Shown here piece by piece: positions 35,997-44,351 of a DNA stretch of 64,000 bases. The notes beneath the pieces are model-generated. The model was given only the letters and a program-made list of their open reading frames with translations, was not told where the DNA came from and made no database searches. Positions within the stretch are counted from its first letter, which is position 1, and each line of letters begins with the position of its first letter. The position numbers and the translations under genes are program-made. Source of the stretch: Myxococcales bacterium (GTDB lineage: Bacteria; Myxococcota_A; Polyangia; Polyangiales; JAFGIB01); contig JAOUOP010000045.1 of the NCBI GenBank assembly GCA_029880325.1, positions 1 through 64,000 on the forward strand, read 5' to 3'.

Positions 35997-37574
35997 CTAC
36001 CGCGGCAACAGCGCGCCGACCTTGCCCGCCAGCGTGGCCATGTTGAAGGGCTTTGCCAGAAAGTCCTTGGCGCCAGCGTCGAGCATGGCCTGGACTTGGC
36101 CGTCGCGGCTGTAGCCGGACATGACGATCACCTGCACGCTGGGGTCCACCTGCCGCATCGTTTCGAGGGTGTCCATGGCCGACGTCCCCGGAATGACGAG
36201 GTCGAGCAATACGAGGTCGACCGAGCCGCGCAGCTCGCGGAAGACCTGGATCGCGCTGTCGCCGTCGGCGACTGCGGTGACGCGGCAGCCCAAATCCTGA
36301 AGCATCTGTGAGCTGACCACGCGCAGGGCAGGCTCGTCTTCGACCACCAGGATGTGACCGTGCAGGCGCAGGCTCGCCGGTTCGTCGCCGTCGGCTAGGG
36401 CGGCCACCCCCGAGCGCGACGTCGGCAGGTAGAGCACGAAGCGCGTTCCGCGGCCGACCTCGCTTTCGATCGCGATCGCACCCTTGTGGTTTTTCACCGT
36501 GCCATAGACGGCCGAAAGGCCAAGGCCAGTGCCGCTGCCGACGTCCTTGGTGGTGAAGAAGGGCTCGAAGACCCGTTGCTGCAATTCGCGGTCCATGCCG
36601 ACGCCGGTGTCGCGCACGCTCAGCTCGACATAGGAGCCGGCGGGCAAGCCCAGGGCCCGTGCCTGTTCGGTCGAGGCTCCGATGTCGACGTTCGCCGTGC
36701 TCAACGTCAGCGTACCGCCGTGGGGCATCGCGTCGCGCGCGTTGAGAGCGAGGTTGAGCAGCGCGTTTTGGAGCTGTGAGGGGTCGCCCAGGGTCCAGGC
36801 CCGGCTCGCATTCAGCTCGGTCTCGATGCGGATGTTTTTGGCCAGGCTGCGCGAGAGCACCAGCACTTCGTCCTCGAGCAAGCGATGCAGGTCGATCGGC
36901 TCGATGCGAAACTTGCCGCGGCGCGAGAACGCCAGCAGCTGTGAGGTGAGATCGGCGGCAACCTGGGCTACCTTGCCGAGCTCGCGGACGAACTTCATCG
37001 CTCTGGCATTGTCGGTGACGGTGCGTCCCAGCAACTCGGAGTAGCCCATGATGCTCGCCAACTGATTGTTGAAGTCGTGGGCGATGCCTCCGGCCAGCTG
37101 GCCGATGGCTTCCATCTTTTCGGCCTGGCGCAGCCGCAGCTCCAGTTCCTTGCGCTCGCCGATGTCGCGCACGAAGGCGCAGCTGTACTCCTCGCCGTCG
37201 AAGTCGACGAAGTGGGCGCGCACCTCCACGTCCAGAATGCGCCCGTCCTTGTGGCGATGGCGGGCCTCGAAGGTGCGGTGGCCCTCGGCCTTGAGCAGCC
37301 CCCAGATGGCGGGCCAGGTGTCGTCGCTGAGGTCCACGTTGAACTCGTGGATCTTGAGCCGCTGCAGCTCCTCGCTGCTGTAGCCCATCAGCGCGCAAGC
37401 GGCCTCGTTGACGTGAATGATGCTGGCGTCCTGGTTCATCCAGTAGGCGGCATCGGTGAGGTGCTCGAAGGCGAAGCGCGTGAAGCGATCGAGCCCCTGC
37501 AGCTCCAGGGCGTGCACACGCGCCCTGAGCATCTCGACCTCCCGGCGCAACGCCTCGTTTTCGTCGCTTGTCAC
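35997..37574 (-). CDS. Hybrid PAS histidine kinase with C-terminal receiver
   Basis: 525 aa. N-terminal coiled coil (1-28), PAS/PAC about 30-145 (HVNEAACALMGYSSEELQ; FVRDIGERKELE), H box with His166 (GQLAGGIAHDFNNQLASIMGYSELL), ATPase domain (ALLNLALNARDAMP, DTGVGMD, FEPFFTTKDVGSGTGLGLSAVYG), and a receiver from about 405 (ILVVEDEP, LVLLDLVIPG, MSGYS, LAKPF). Soluble. It belongs to the common NtrB-like hybrid group; the phosphate acceptor beyond its own receiver is not evident. It is followed downstream by the cytochrome lipoprotein after 104 bases. Confidence 0.93.
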   Translation of the reverse strand: MTSDENEALRREVEMLRARVHALELQGLDRFTRFAFEHLTDAAYWMNQDASIIHVNEAACALMGYSSEELQRLKIHEFNVDLSDDTWPAIWGLLKAEGHRTFEARHRHKDGRILDVEVRAHFVDFDGEEYSCAFVRDIGERKELELRLRQAEKMEAIGQLAGGIAHDFNNQLASIMGYSELLGRTVTDNARAMKFVRELGKVAQVAADLTSQLLAFSRRGKFRIEPIDLHRLLEDEVLVLSRSLAKNIRIETELNASRAWTLGDPSQLQNALLNLALNARDAMPHGGTLTLSTANVDIGASTEQARALGLPAGSYVELSVRDTGVGMDRELQQRVFEPFFTTKDVGSGTGLGLSAVYGTVKNHKGAIAIESEVGRGTRFVLYLPTSRSGVAALADGDEPASLRLHGHILVVEDEPALRVVSSQMLQDLGCRVTAVADGDSAIQVFRELRGSVDLVLLDLVIPGTSAMDTLETMRQVDPSVQVIVMSGYSRDGQVQAMLDAGAKDFLAKPFNMATLAGKVGALLPR

Positions 37575-37619
37575 CCTGCGCTGCTGTCCGGCGCGTCCGC
37601 TCCGCCCGGATGTGTAGCC

Positions 37620-37787
37620 TAGAGCACCAACCGGTTTGAAACCACCACAACTTCGCGGGTCCAGCGGGCCCGGCGCACCGCTACGGCGCCTCGAAGTAGC
37701 TCGGGCTACGCCTGCGGCACCGTAACGGCCCGCTGCCCCCGCTCTCCCGCGCGAATTTGCGGCGATTTCAAACCGGTTGCTGCTCTA
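37620..37787. repeat. Full copy of the 167-bp palindromic element
   Basis: Terminal inverted repeats TAGAGCAC/GCAACCGGTTTGAAA flank an imperfect palindrome: the left arm CAACTTCGCGGG...CACCGCTACGGCGCC pairs with the right arm GGCACCGTAACGGCC...CCGCGCGAATTTGCGG. No coding frame. It fills most of the gap between the hybrid kinase start and the rpsP promoter. The remainder of this 400-base gap shows only the promoter at 37869-37897. Confidence 0.85.
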
Positions 37788-37868
37788 GCTGTGCTCGGTC
37801 TGCAGCGACCCTTGCTGGGCCGAGATCGCGGCCTGCAATTACTGACGGTATGCGGCGGCGGCTCTGAC

Positions 37869-37897
37869 TTGACGGGTTCGCAGGCCAGGGGTAGGTT
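37869..37897 (+). promoter_or_regulatory. Sigma-70-like promoter of the rpsP operon
   Basis: TTGACG (37869-37874), 17-base spacer, TAGGTT (37892-37897), about 80 bases before the rpsP start. The -35 and spacing follow the same pattern as the promoters of the phosphatase and ddl genes. Confidence 0.6.
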
Positions 37898-37977
37898 TCG
37901 CAACCCCAAAACTGCTTCCGCTGGCCGCCTTGGCCGCACCCCAATCCAGCCCCTCCAACAGAGGACTCGCCGCAGTC

Positions 37978-38232
37978 ATGGTAAAGATTCGCCTCGCGCG
38001 CCACGGCGCGAAAAAGAACCCCTACTATCACGTGGTCGTCGCCGACGCCCAAAGCCCGCGCGATGGCCGCTTCATCGAGCAGGTGGGCATTTACGACCCG
38101 GCCAAGCCCATGGCCGAAGCGAAGATCGACCACGCTCGCATCGCCTATTGGACCGACCAGGGTGCCAAGATCACCGAGTCGCTGCGCAAGGTGATCCGCG
38201 AGCAGGCCAAGGCCGCCGCGGCCGCGGGCTGA
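37978..38232 (+). CDS. rpsP: 30S ribosomal protein S16
   Basis: 84 aa from ATG 37978 (MVKIRLARHGAKKNPYYHVVVAD), the universal N-terminus of S16; the in-frame upstream extension is not conserved. SPRDGRFIEQVGIYDP is the family signature. Structural protein of the small subunit, needed for 30S assembly. It opens the operon rpsP-khpA-rimM-trmD-methyltransferase. Confidence 0.97.
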   Translation: MVKIRLARHGAKKNPYYHVVVADAQSPRDGRFIEQVGIYDPAKPMAEAKIDHARIAYWTDQGAKITESLRKVIREQAKAAAAAG

Positions 38233-38275
38233 GCCCCGCCCGCGAACTGCATGGCCGAGCGAATCCGAGTCAACC

Positions 38276-38515
38276 ATGGACGATCTGGCTGATCTGATCT
38301 CATTCATCGCCAAGGCCCTTGTCGACGATCCCGACGCGGTCGAGGTCGTGGCGGTGGAAGGCGATCGAGCCACCATCCTCGAGCTCACCGTTGGCGATGG
38401 TGACCTGGGCAAGGTGATCGGCAAGGAAGGGCGGACCGCGCGCGCCATGCGCACGCTGCTGTCAGCCACCTGCGCGCGCCGTTCCGAGCGCGCCGTGCTC
38501 GAGATCCTCGAGTAG
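38276..38515 (+). CDS. khpA: KH-domain RNA-binding protein KhpA
   Basis: 79 aa, the usual size. A single KH domain with the RNA-contacting GKVIGKEGRT loop, DDLADLISFIAKALVDDPDAV at the N-terminus. KhpA works with KhpB/Jag in RNA binding and, in Gram-positive bacteria, cell elongation. Its place between rpsP and rimM is the classical one. Confidence 0.95.
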   Translation: MDDLADLISFIAKALVDDPDAVEVVAVEGDRATILELTVGDGDLGKVIGKEGRTARAMRTLLSATCARRSERAVLEILE

Positions 38516-38520
38516 GGCGC

Positions 38521-39042
38521 GTGCGCGGCGAAGAGCTGTTGCCGCTGGCCGCGGTCACTGGCGCCCACGGTCTCTCCGGCGAGCTGCGTCTGAAGCTCTT
38601 CAATCCGGAATCCGAGCTGCTGCAGTCGCTGACCCACGTCAGCGTGATGCGCCCGGACGCAGAAGGATCGCCACGGCGCATCGAGATCGAGTCGATCCGG
38701 CGCCACAAGGGCAGTCTGCTGCTGCGGCTTTCGGGCTGCCGCGATCGCGACGCGGCCCTGGCCCTGCGCGGCTGTCAGCTGTGCGTGCGGCGCGACGAGC
38801 TGCCCGAGCTGGAGCCCGGTGAGTACTACTTGGTGGACCTGGTGGGGCTTGAGGCTCGCACGCCAGCGGGGGAGCTGGTTGGGCATATCGAAGAGGTGCT
38901 GGAATACCCCAGCGCCCAGGCCGTGCGCGTGCGGACCGTCGAGGGCGAGCTGGAGATCCCGAACCTGCCCCCCTACGTGGTCGAGGTGCAGCTGGATCAG
39001 GGTCGGATCATCGTCGATGCCCTGGACGAGCTGCCGCGATGA
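38521..39042 (+). CDS. rimM: Ribosome maturation factor RimM
   Basis: 173 aa, GTG start five bases after khpA. The N-terminal RimM barrel begins LLPLAAVTGAHGLSGELRLKLFN and the PRC-barrel half includes YYLVDLVGLEA and EIPNLPPYVVEV. It binds S19 during maturation of the 30S head. It overlaps the trmD start by four bases. Confidence 0.96.
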   Translation: MRGEELLPLAAVTGAHGLSGELRLKLFNPESELLQSLTHVSVMRPDAEGSPRRIEIESIRRHKGSLLLRLSGCRDRDAALALRGCQLCVRRDELPELEPGEYYLVDLVGLEARTPAGELVGHIEEVLEYPSAQAVRVRTVEGELEIPNLPPYVVEVQLDQGRIIVDALDELPR

Positions 39043-39806
39043 GCGATGCCCCTGCCCAACGCTTCGAGGTGCTCAGCCTCTTTCCTGAACTCTTCGACGA
39101 CTTCGCCAAGGTGGGCCTGATGGGCAAGGCCTGCGCCAACGGGCTAATCCGAATCGATACCAAGAACCCGCGCGACTTCACGACAGACCGCCATCGTAGC
39201 GTAGACGATACGCCCTATGGTGGAGGCAGCGGGATGGTGATGCGTCCTGATCCGCTGGTGGCGGCCATGGAGGACTTCGATCGCGAGGCCGCTGGGCGCG
39301 GTGAACCACGGGCCCACCGCGTGCTGCTAACGCCCCAGGGACGGGTCTTCGACCAGGGGTGCGCGCTCGATTTCGCCGAAAAGCCTGCGATCATGCTGAT
39401 CTGTGGGCGCTACGAGGGCATCGACGAGCGCGCCTGCGCGCTGGCCGACGAGCAGCTGTCGCTGGGGGATTTCGTGCTCAACGGTGGTGAGGTGGCGGCC
39501 CTGGCTGTGATCGAATCAGTGTCACGGTTGATTCCCGGCGTATTGGGCAACGCCGAGTCGCTGCGGGTGGAATCCCACGAAGCGGGGCTGTTGGAGCATC
39601 CCCAGTACACGCGGCCGCGGGTATTCCGGGGCGCCGAGGTGCCCGCGGTATTGCTCTCGGGCGATCACGGCGCCATCGAGCGCTGGCGGCGGCAGCAGGC
39701 CCTCCTGCGCACCCGGGCGCGGCGCCCCGAGCTATTTGCCTCGCTCCAGCTCGACGCCGGCGATCGCGCTCTACTCGAGGGAGCGGAACAGGCCGAGGAA
39801 GCGTGA
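39039..39806 (+). CDS. trmD: tRNA (guanine37-N1)-methyltransferase
   Basis: 255 aa. All TrmD motifs are present: LSLFPELFDDF, DDTPYGGGSGMVM, LLTPQGRVFDQ, LICGRYEGIDER, LSLGDFVLNGGEVAALAVIESVSRLIPGVLGN, and LEHPQYTRPRVF with the flexible linker region. It methylates G37 of tRNAs from SAM through a trefoil knot, preventing frameshifting. The stop overlaps the next start by one base. Confidence 0.97.
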   Translation: MSDAPAQRFEVLSLFPELFDDFAKVGLMGKACANGLIRIDTKNPRDFTTDRHRSVDDTPYGGGSGMVMRPDPLVAAMEDFDREAAGRGEPRAHRVLLTPQGRVFDQGCALDFAEKPAIMLICGRYEGIDERACALADEQLSLGDFVLNGGEVAALAVIESVSRLIPGVLGNAESLRVESHEAGLLEHPQYTRPRVFRGAEVPAVLLSGDHGAIERWRRQQALLRTRARRPELFASLQLDAGDRALLEGAEQAEEA

Positions 39807-40369
39807 TGCGGGCCATCTACTGCGCGTTATTGCACCACCCGGTCAAAGACCGCGCCGGCGACACCGTCACCACGGCGGTCACCACCCTCGACGTCCACGA
39901 CATCGCGCGCAGCGCCCGCACCTACGCCCTGCGCGGCTACTTCGTGGTCAGCCCCATCGAGGCCCAGCACGCCCTCATCGGACGCATCCTGGAGCACTGG
40001 GAGTCGGGGGCGGGACGCCGCCGCATGCCCGAGCGGGGTCAAGCCTTGGCGATCTGCCGCCCCCTGCACAGCCTGGAAGACGTCTGCGGCTGGGTCCGAG
40101 AGCAAGAGGGGCAGACCCCCGAGCTTTGGGCCACGGCTGCGCGCCCACCGGTGGGCAAGACCCTGGTCGGCTTCGAAGACGGCAGAGGGCGTCTGGCACT
40201 CGACGGACCGCCCGTGGTGCTGCTTTTCGGCACCGGCCACGGCTTGGCCGACGACCTGCTGCGCGCTGCCGACGTCCTGCTCTCGCCCATCGCGGGCCGC
40301 GACGGCTACAACCACCTCTCGGTGCGCTCGGCGGCGGCCATCGTCTTCGATCGGCTGTTGGGCGCGTAG
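39806..40369 (+). CDS. SPOUT-type RNA methyltransferase (PF09936-like)
   Basis: 187 aa from ATG 39806. The C-terminal LLFGTGHGLADDLLRAADVLLSPI and GYNHLSVRSAAAIVFDRLLG match the knot region of SPOUT methyltransferases; this compact family is usually encoded between trmD and rplS in Deltaproteobacteria, Aquificae and others. RNA target unproven. The first half (TLDVHDIARSARTYALRGYFVVSP) is also typical. It ends the rpsP operon. Confidence 0.85.
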   Translation: MRAIYCALLHHPVKDRAGDTVTTAVTTLDVHDIARSARTYALRGYFVVSPIEAQHALIGRILEHWESGAGRRRMPERGQALAICRPLHSLEDVCGWVREQEGQTPELWATAARPPVGKTLVGFEDGRGRLALDGPPVVLLFGTGHGLADDLLRAADVLLSPIAGRDGYNHLSVRSAAAIVFDRLLGA

Positions 40370-40456
40370 ATTGTTCCCATTCCGGCAAGGGCACGCGCCC
40401 CTTGCGCTGCCGAAAAAACGTCCTGGCAGCTTTCGACGGCTGCTACGCTGTGCCCG

Positions 40457-40654
40457 ATGCGGAGGCGGCACCACTGGTTGGCAGCGATCGGCTTTGGCAT
40501 CTGCGGCGTCGGGCTGCGGGCGCTGCTCGGCGGCGAGGCCGGAGCTGACTGGGCCGCTCCGATCTTTGCCTTTGCGATCGTCGAAGCGGGCTTCGGCCTG
40601 TACTCGATGTGGCGGGAGCGACCCGGCGCGAGTGCCGCCGACGGCCAGGCTTGA
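40457..40654 (+). CDS. Small two-helix membrane protein, hypothetical
   Basis: 65 aa. Two hydrophobic segments (about residues 7-25 and 32-50) separated by a short acidic loop, with a basic N-terminus (MRRRHHW). No family is recognised and no clear ribosome site is seen. It is the only plausible gene in the 470 bases between the SPOUT methyltransferase and rplS, which are normally adjacent. Confidence 0.35.
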   Translation: MRRRHHWLAAIGFGICGVGLRALLGGEAGADWAAPIFAFAIVEAGFGLYSMWRERPGASAADGQA

Positions 40655-40840
40655 AGGGCGGACCCAGCTCTTCGGCCGCGCCGGCCGGTGGGTTCCGTCC
40701 CCATCGACGACGGTCTACGCTTTGGTTGCCCAGGATGCAGGCGCCGGGCGCACACTCGATTGACGCCTTTGGGGGGCCATGCTAGACGCCCTCTCCCACT
40801 TCGCCGGCCAGGGCCGGCCACCTCGAGTTCGGAGATGACG

Positions 40841-41212
40841 ATGGGCCGTTTTGCACCGCAGATCGAAGCACTTGCCCAGGGCCAGGCGCGGGAGCTGCCG
40901 GATTTCCGGGTCGGCGACACCGTCCGGGTGCACTACCGCATCACCGAGGGCGAAAAAGAGCGCATCCAGGTCTTTCAGGGTGTGGTCATCCGCAAGTCCG
41001 GCGGCGGCATCGGCAAGACCTTCGCCGTGCGCAAGCGCTCCAGCGGCTTCGGCGTCGAACGTATTTTTTCCTACCACTCGCCGCGCATCGAGAAGCTGGA
41101 GATCTCCAGCCGCGCCAAGGTACGCCGCGCGCGCCTCTACTATCTGCGAGAGCTCTCCGGCAAGGCCGCCCGCCTGAAGGAAGTTCGCGAGGGTAAGGGC
41201 CGCAAGGCGTAG
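40841..41212 (+). CDS. rplS: 50S ribosomal protein L19
   Basis: 123 aa from ATG 40841, six bases after GGAG; ATG 40835 is possible but too near that site. Signature stretches: PDFRVGDTVRVHYRITEGEKERIQVFQGVVI, GIGKTFAVRKRSSGFGVERIFSYHSP and AKVRRARLYYLRELSGKAARLKE. L19 lies at the 30S-50S interface. It probably has its own promoter, given the gap from the preceding operon. Confidence 0.97.
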   Translation: MGRFAPQIEALAQGQARELPDFRVGDTVRVHYRITEGEKERIQVFQGVVIRKSGGGIGKTFAVRKRSSGFGVERIFSYHSPRIEKLEISSRAKVRRARLYYLRELSGKAARLKEVREGKGRKA

Positions 41213-41222
41213 TCTTGAGGCT

Positions 41223-41241
41223 GGGCCGTAGCCCCGGTTTT
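41223..41241 (+). terminator. Weak intrinsic terminator-like hairpin after rplS
   Basis: GGGC-CGTA-GCCC followed by CGGTTTT begins 10 bases after the rplS stop. The stem is only four pairs, so termination may instead depend on the large palindromic element 60 bases further on. Confidence 0.3.
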
Positions 41242-41284
41242 AGCGCTTTTCGCATCACACCCGAATTTTCCGGGAACCTGGTGC

Positions 41285-41451
41285 TAGAGCGGCGATCGGT
41301 TTGAAACCACCGCAACTTCGCGGGCTTAGCGGGCCCAGTGCACCGCTACGGCACCTCGAAGTAGCTCGGCTACGACTTCGGCACCGTAACGGCGCCCTGA
41401 ACCCGCTCTCCCCCGCGAATTTACGGCGATTTCAAACCGGTCGCCGCTATA
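41285..41451. repeat. Full copy of the 167-bp palindromic element
   Basis: Terminal repeats read TAGAGCGGCGATCGGTTTGAAA and, inverted, TATAGCGGCGACCGGTTTGAAA. Arms pair over nearly the entire length (TTCGCGGG...CACCGCTACGGCACCTCGAAG against its right-side complement), with CTCGGCTACG near the centre. Non-coding, between rplS and the M50 peptidase gene. Size and terminal repeats fit a miniature mobile element or an intergenic palindromic repeat family. Confidence 0.85.
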
Positions 41452-41470
41452 GTTCCGGTGTCTGCTGGAG

Positions 41471-42019
41471 GTGGCGCGAGGATTCGATCTGCCCTCCGGG
41501 CTCCCGACTCGGCCGTCTGAGGGCTCGGGCGCCCGCGTGATTCCCCTGCGCCCCCGGGCTCATCTCGAGTCGCCCCGACCACCCCTGCCCGAGGTGCCGG
41601 TGTGGCTGGTCATAACCTCGCTGCTGCTCTCGCTGGCGATTTACGCGGCGCTCTGGGGCCCGCTCTTCGGCCTGGCCCTGATCGGCGGCATGTACGCGCA
41701 TGAGCTGGGGCACGTGCTGGCCATGCGGCGACGGGGGCTGCGCACGGGGCCGCCGATCTTCGTGCCCTTCGTGGGCGCTGTGGTGCCGATCCGGGACCGC
41801 CCGAGGACCGCGCGCGATGAGATCGCCGTGGCGCTCTGGGGCCCGCTTGCGGGGCTGGCCGTGGCCCTGGTCTGCGGCCTGCTCTACCTGCTCGGCGGCA
41901 GTCCGACGCTGGGGCTTTTGGCGTTGCTGCTGGGGGCGCTGAATCTGGTGGATCTGTTGCCGGTGGGTCCGCTGGATGGGGGGCGCATCCGCCGGGCACT
42001 CGGGCGCAGATCGTCTTGA
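41471..42019 (+). CDS. Site-2 protease-like M50 metallopeptidase
   Basis: 182 aa, GTG start with GGAG close by. After a 40-residue cytoplasmic N-terminus come four hydrophobic helices. The zinc motif HELGH (MYAHELGHVLAM) and the distal NLVDLLPVGPLDGGRI motif with the third ligand Asp are both intact. Members cleave transmembrane substrates or act in regulated proteolysis. This is a minimal form without PDZ or CBS domains. The start is only 20 bases after a palindromic element. Confidence 0.8.
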   Translation: MARGFDLPSGLPTRPSEGSGARVIPLRPRAHLESPRPPLPEVPVWLVITSLLLSLAIYAALWGPLFGLALIGGMYAHELGHVLAMRRRGLRTGPPIFVPFVGAVVPIRDRPRTARDEIAVALWGPLAGLAVALVCGLLYLLGGSPTLGLLALLLGALNLVDLLPVGPLDGGRIRRALGRRSS

Positions 42020-42073
42020 GGGCACCGCCCGTTGGCGGGTCCGTGGGGGAGGCGCCCTGAAACCTGAAACGCG

Positions 42074-42928
42074 CTACTGCAGCACGGGCAGCAGCTGGTT
42101 GAGCGAGCCGCTCTTGTAGCCGGCCAGATCCAACGTCACGAAGGTGAAACCCTGGGCGCGGCCGGCCTCGAGGATCGCCTCGCGCGCGTCGAAGGCCCGG
42201 GCCAGATCCTCGCGTGGCACCTCGATGCGCGCGAGCTCGCCGTGGTGGCGTACGCGCACCTGGCGCAGGCCCAGGGACAGCAGGGCATCTTCCAGGCGTT
42301 CGACCTGGGAGAGGCGCTCGGGGGTGACGCCGGTGCCGTAGGGGATGCGCGAGCTGAGGCAGGCCGCTGCGGGCTTGTCCCAGAAGGAGAGGCCCAGCTG
42401 CTGGGCCAGGGCCCGTACCTCGTCCTTGTGCAGGCCCGCTTCCAGCAGCGGGCTGCGCACGCTGGCTTCGGTCGCGGCGTCCAGGCCCGGGCGGTAGTCG
42501 CCCAGGTCGTCCAGGTTGGTGCCGTTGGCCACGTGCTCGAGGCCCAGCTCGCGGCTGCGGCGGGCGGTGATGCGGTAGAGTTCGGACTTGCAGTGGAAGC
42601 AGCGATTGTCGGGGTTTTCCGCGTAGCGCGGGTCGTGGATCTCGCGGCTTTCGACCAACTCGTGGCGGGCGCCAAGCTCGCTGGCGATGCGGGTTGCGTC
42701 GCGGCGCTCGCGTTCGGGCAGCGAGGGGCTGATGGCCGTCAAGCCCACGGCCCGCTCTCCCAGCTCCTGCTGGGCCATGGCCAGCACGAAGGCGCTGTCG
42801 AGGCCGCCGCTGTAGGCGACCAGCACCGAGCCCATCTCGCGCAGGATCGCGCGCAGGGAGGCGAGCTTGGTTTGCAGCTCGGCGCCGTGGTCTCGGTCGT
42901 GGGGCGCTGGGGTCGGGCTTTCGGGCAT
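42074..42928 (-). CDS. larE: LarE-like ATP-dependent sacrificial sulfur transferase
   Basis: 284 aa, normal length. PP-loop SGGLDS binds ATP; HDPRYAENPDNRCFHCKSELY is a LarE signature; KPAAACLSSRIPYGTGVT holds the cysteine that donates sulfur in LarE. LarE converts the biosynthetic pyridinium acid toward the nickel-pincer cofactor of lactate racemase. No larA, larB or larC lies here, and the gene follows a sulfur cluster after 151 bases, so another sulfur-transfer role is possible. Confidence 0.88.
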   Translation of the reverse strand: MPESPTPAPHDRDHGAELQTKLASLRAILREMGSVLVAYSGGLDSAFVLAMAQQELGERAVGLTAISPSLPERERRDATRIASELGARHELVESREIHDPRYAENPDNRCFHCKSELYRITARRSRELGLEHVANGTNLDDLGDYRPGLDAATEASVRSPLLEAGLHKDEVRALAQQLGLSFWDKPAAACLSSRIPYGTGVTPERLSQVERLEDALLSLGLRQVRVRHHGELARIEVPREDLARAFDAREAILEAGRAQGFTFVTLDLAGYKSGSLNQLLPVLQ

Positions 42929-43079
42929 GGCGTGGGCCGAGGGGGATCGATGGCAGATGCCGGCGCGTCGGGCAAGGCGTTGTTGGGGCTTGGGGCTATC
43001 TGCAGCCAGGCGGTCCGGGTGTAAAGGGAAAGAGAGGGGCGAGTGGTGCGTCTGCGCGCACTTCGAGCGCTGACTGCGC

Positions 43080-44336
43080 TCAGGAACCCGGAGCGGAAGG
43101 TCCCATGGCGGAAATCGCCGCGTCCTGCGGGGCGCTGTCGGGGGCGATCGGGATCGCCAGGCCCCCTAGCAACAGCAGGGCCATGGGCACGAAGGCCGCC
43201 CACAGCCCAAAGCTGTCGCCCAGCCAGCCCGCCAGGGGCAACACCACCGCCAGCGTGACGGTGCGCGCCAGGCTTTCGAGCGAGAGCGTGGTGGCGCGCT
43301 GGGGCTTGTCCATGGCTTCGTTGAAGCTGGCGACGAAGACGGGGCGCCGGGCGTTTTGCATGAGCGATAGCAAGACCGCCAGGGCGATGCCCAGCCAGGC
43401 CAGCTCGAAGTGGCTCAGGGCGCAGATGCCCACGACACCCACCAGCGCGCCGCGGTAGGCCAGGGTCAGCGCGCGCGTGCGGTTGCCGCTTCTGCGCTCG
43501 AAGCCGACGGCCAGCCGCGCGCCGCTGAAACCGATGATGTCCTGCGTCAGCTCGACGGCCCCCACGGCGATCGCGCCGAGGCCCATGAGCGGAAGTCCGG
43601 CGCCCGCCAGGGCCTGCTTGATCAGGGGCTGGATGTAGACCTTGCGCACGAGCTTTAGCTGGCTTTCGAAGAGGGTCGACTGCAGGCCCAGGTGCAGCAC
43701 TTGGCGATCGCGGGTGAGCTGGCGCACGCGCTGGCCAAAGGACAGTCGGGGTAGGGCGCTGCCTTGGTCGCGCTGCTGCTCTCCCTCGAGGGCCGCCGGG
43801 TAGCTCAGCATCAGGATAAAGCCGCCCAGGGCTGCGAGCGCCGAGGCCTGAAATAGCAGCGGATAACTATGAGTGGAATACAGCATCACGCCGCCACCCA
43901 GGGCTGCGGCGCCCGAAGCGAGCCGCGAGTAGGAGCGGGTCAGGCCGATCAACTCGGTGGTGCGGTGGCTCTCGCCGCGGCCGTCGAGGTAGTCGAGGAT
44001 GATCGCCTTGTGGCTGCCGGTGCGCAGGGCCTCGCCGAGCCCGAATGTCGCGAGCGCCAGGGCCAGGCCCAGGTATTGGTCTTTCCCCAGGCCGGCGTAG
44101 GTGAAGAACGCGGCCGCGTAGGCCAAAAAGCAACCGGCCAATGACTTGCGGCGCCCGAAGCGATCGGCGGCGACGCCCAGGGGCACCTCCAGTGTGGAGG
44201 TCATCAGGTGTTGGGCGCCCAGGGCGCTGCCGATGGCGGTCAGCGAATAGCCCAGGTCGAGCAGGAAGAGCACCAGGAAGGGATCGGCGAAGCGCAGGTT
44301 CTTGAGAACGCCGTAGAGGCAGAAGCGAACGATCAT
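43080..44336 (-). CDS. MFS transporter
   Basis: 418 aa with about twelve hydrophobic helices and the MFS loop motif GVAADRFGRRKSLAG between helices 2 and 3. The central cytoplasmic loop is short. Located 15 bases after aprB on the same strand, it is probably the last gene of the sulfur operon and may export or import a sulfur compound such as sulfite or a sulfonate. Substrate cannot be read from sequence. Confidence 0.8.
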   Translation of the reverse strand: MIVRFCLYGVLKNLRFADPFLVLFLLDLGYSLTAIGSALGAQHLMTSTLEVPLGVAADRFGRRKSLAGCFLAYAAAFFTYAGLGKDQYLGLALALATFGLGEALRTGSHKAIILDYLDGRGESHRTTELIGLTRSYSRLASGAAALGGGVMLYSTHSYPLLFQASALAALGGFILMLSYPAALEGEQQRDQGSALPRLSFGQRVRQLTRDRQVLHLGLQSTLFESQLKLVRKVYIQPLIKQALAGAGLPLMGLGAIAVGAVELTQDIIGFSGARLAVGFERRSGNRTRALTLAYRGALVGVVGICALSHFELAWLGIALAVLLSLMQNARRPVFVASFNEAMDKPQRATTLSLESLARTVTLAVVLPLAGWLGDSFGLWAAFVPMALLLLGGLAIPIAPDSAPQDAAISAMGPSAPGS

Positions 44337-44351
44337 GGCCGCCGCCGTCGC

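Noticed and set aside
34282..36114. 610-codon + strand open frame opposite the cytochrome lipoprotein
   Set aside because: Antisense; the minus strand has a lipobox and four haem motifs.
35893..37650. Upstream extension of the cytochrome lipoprotein frame
   Set aside because: It overlaps the complete hybrid kinase gene in another frame and shows no protein features; ATG 35892 precedes a proper signal peptide.
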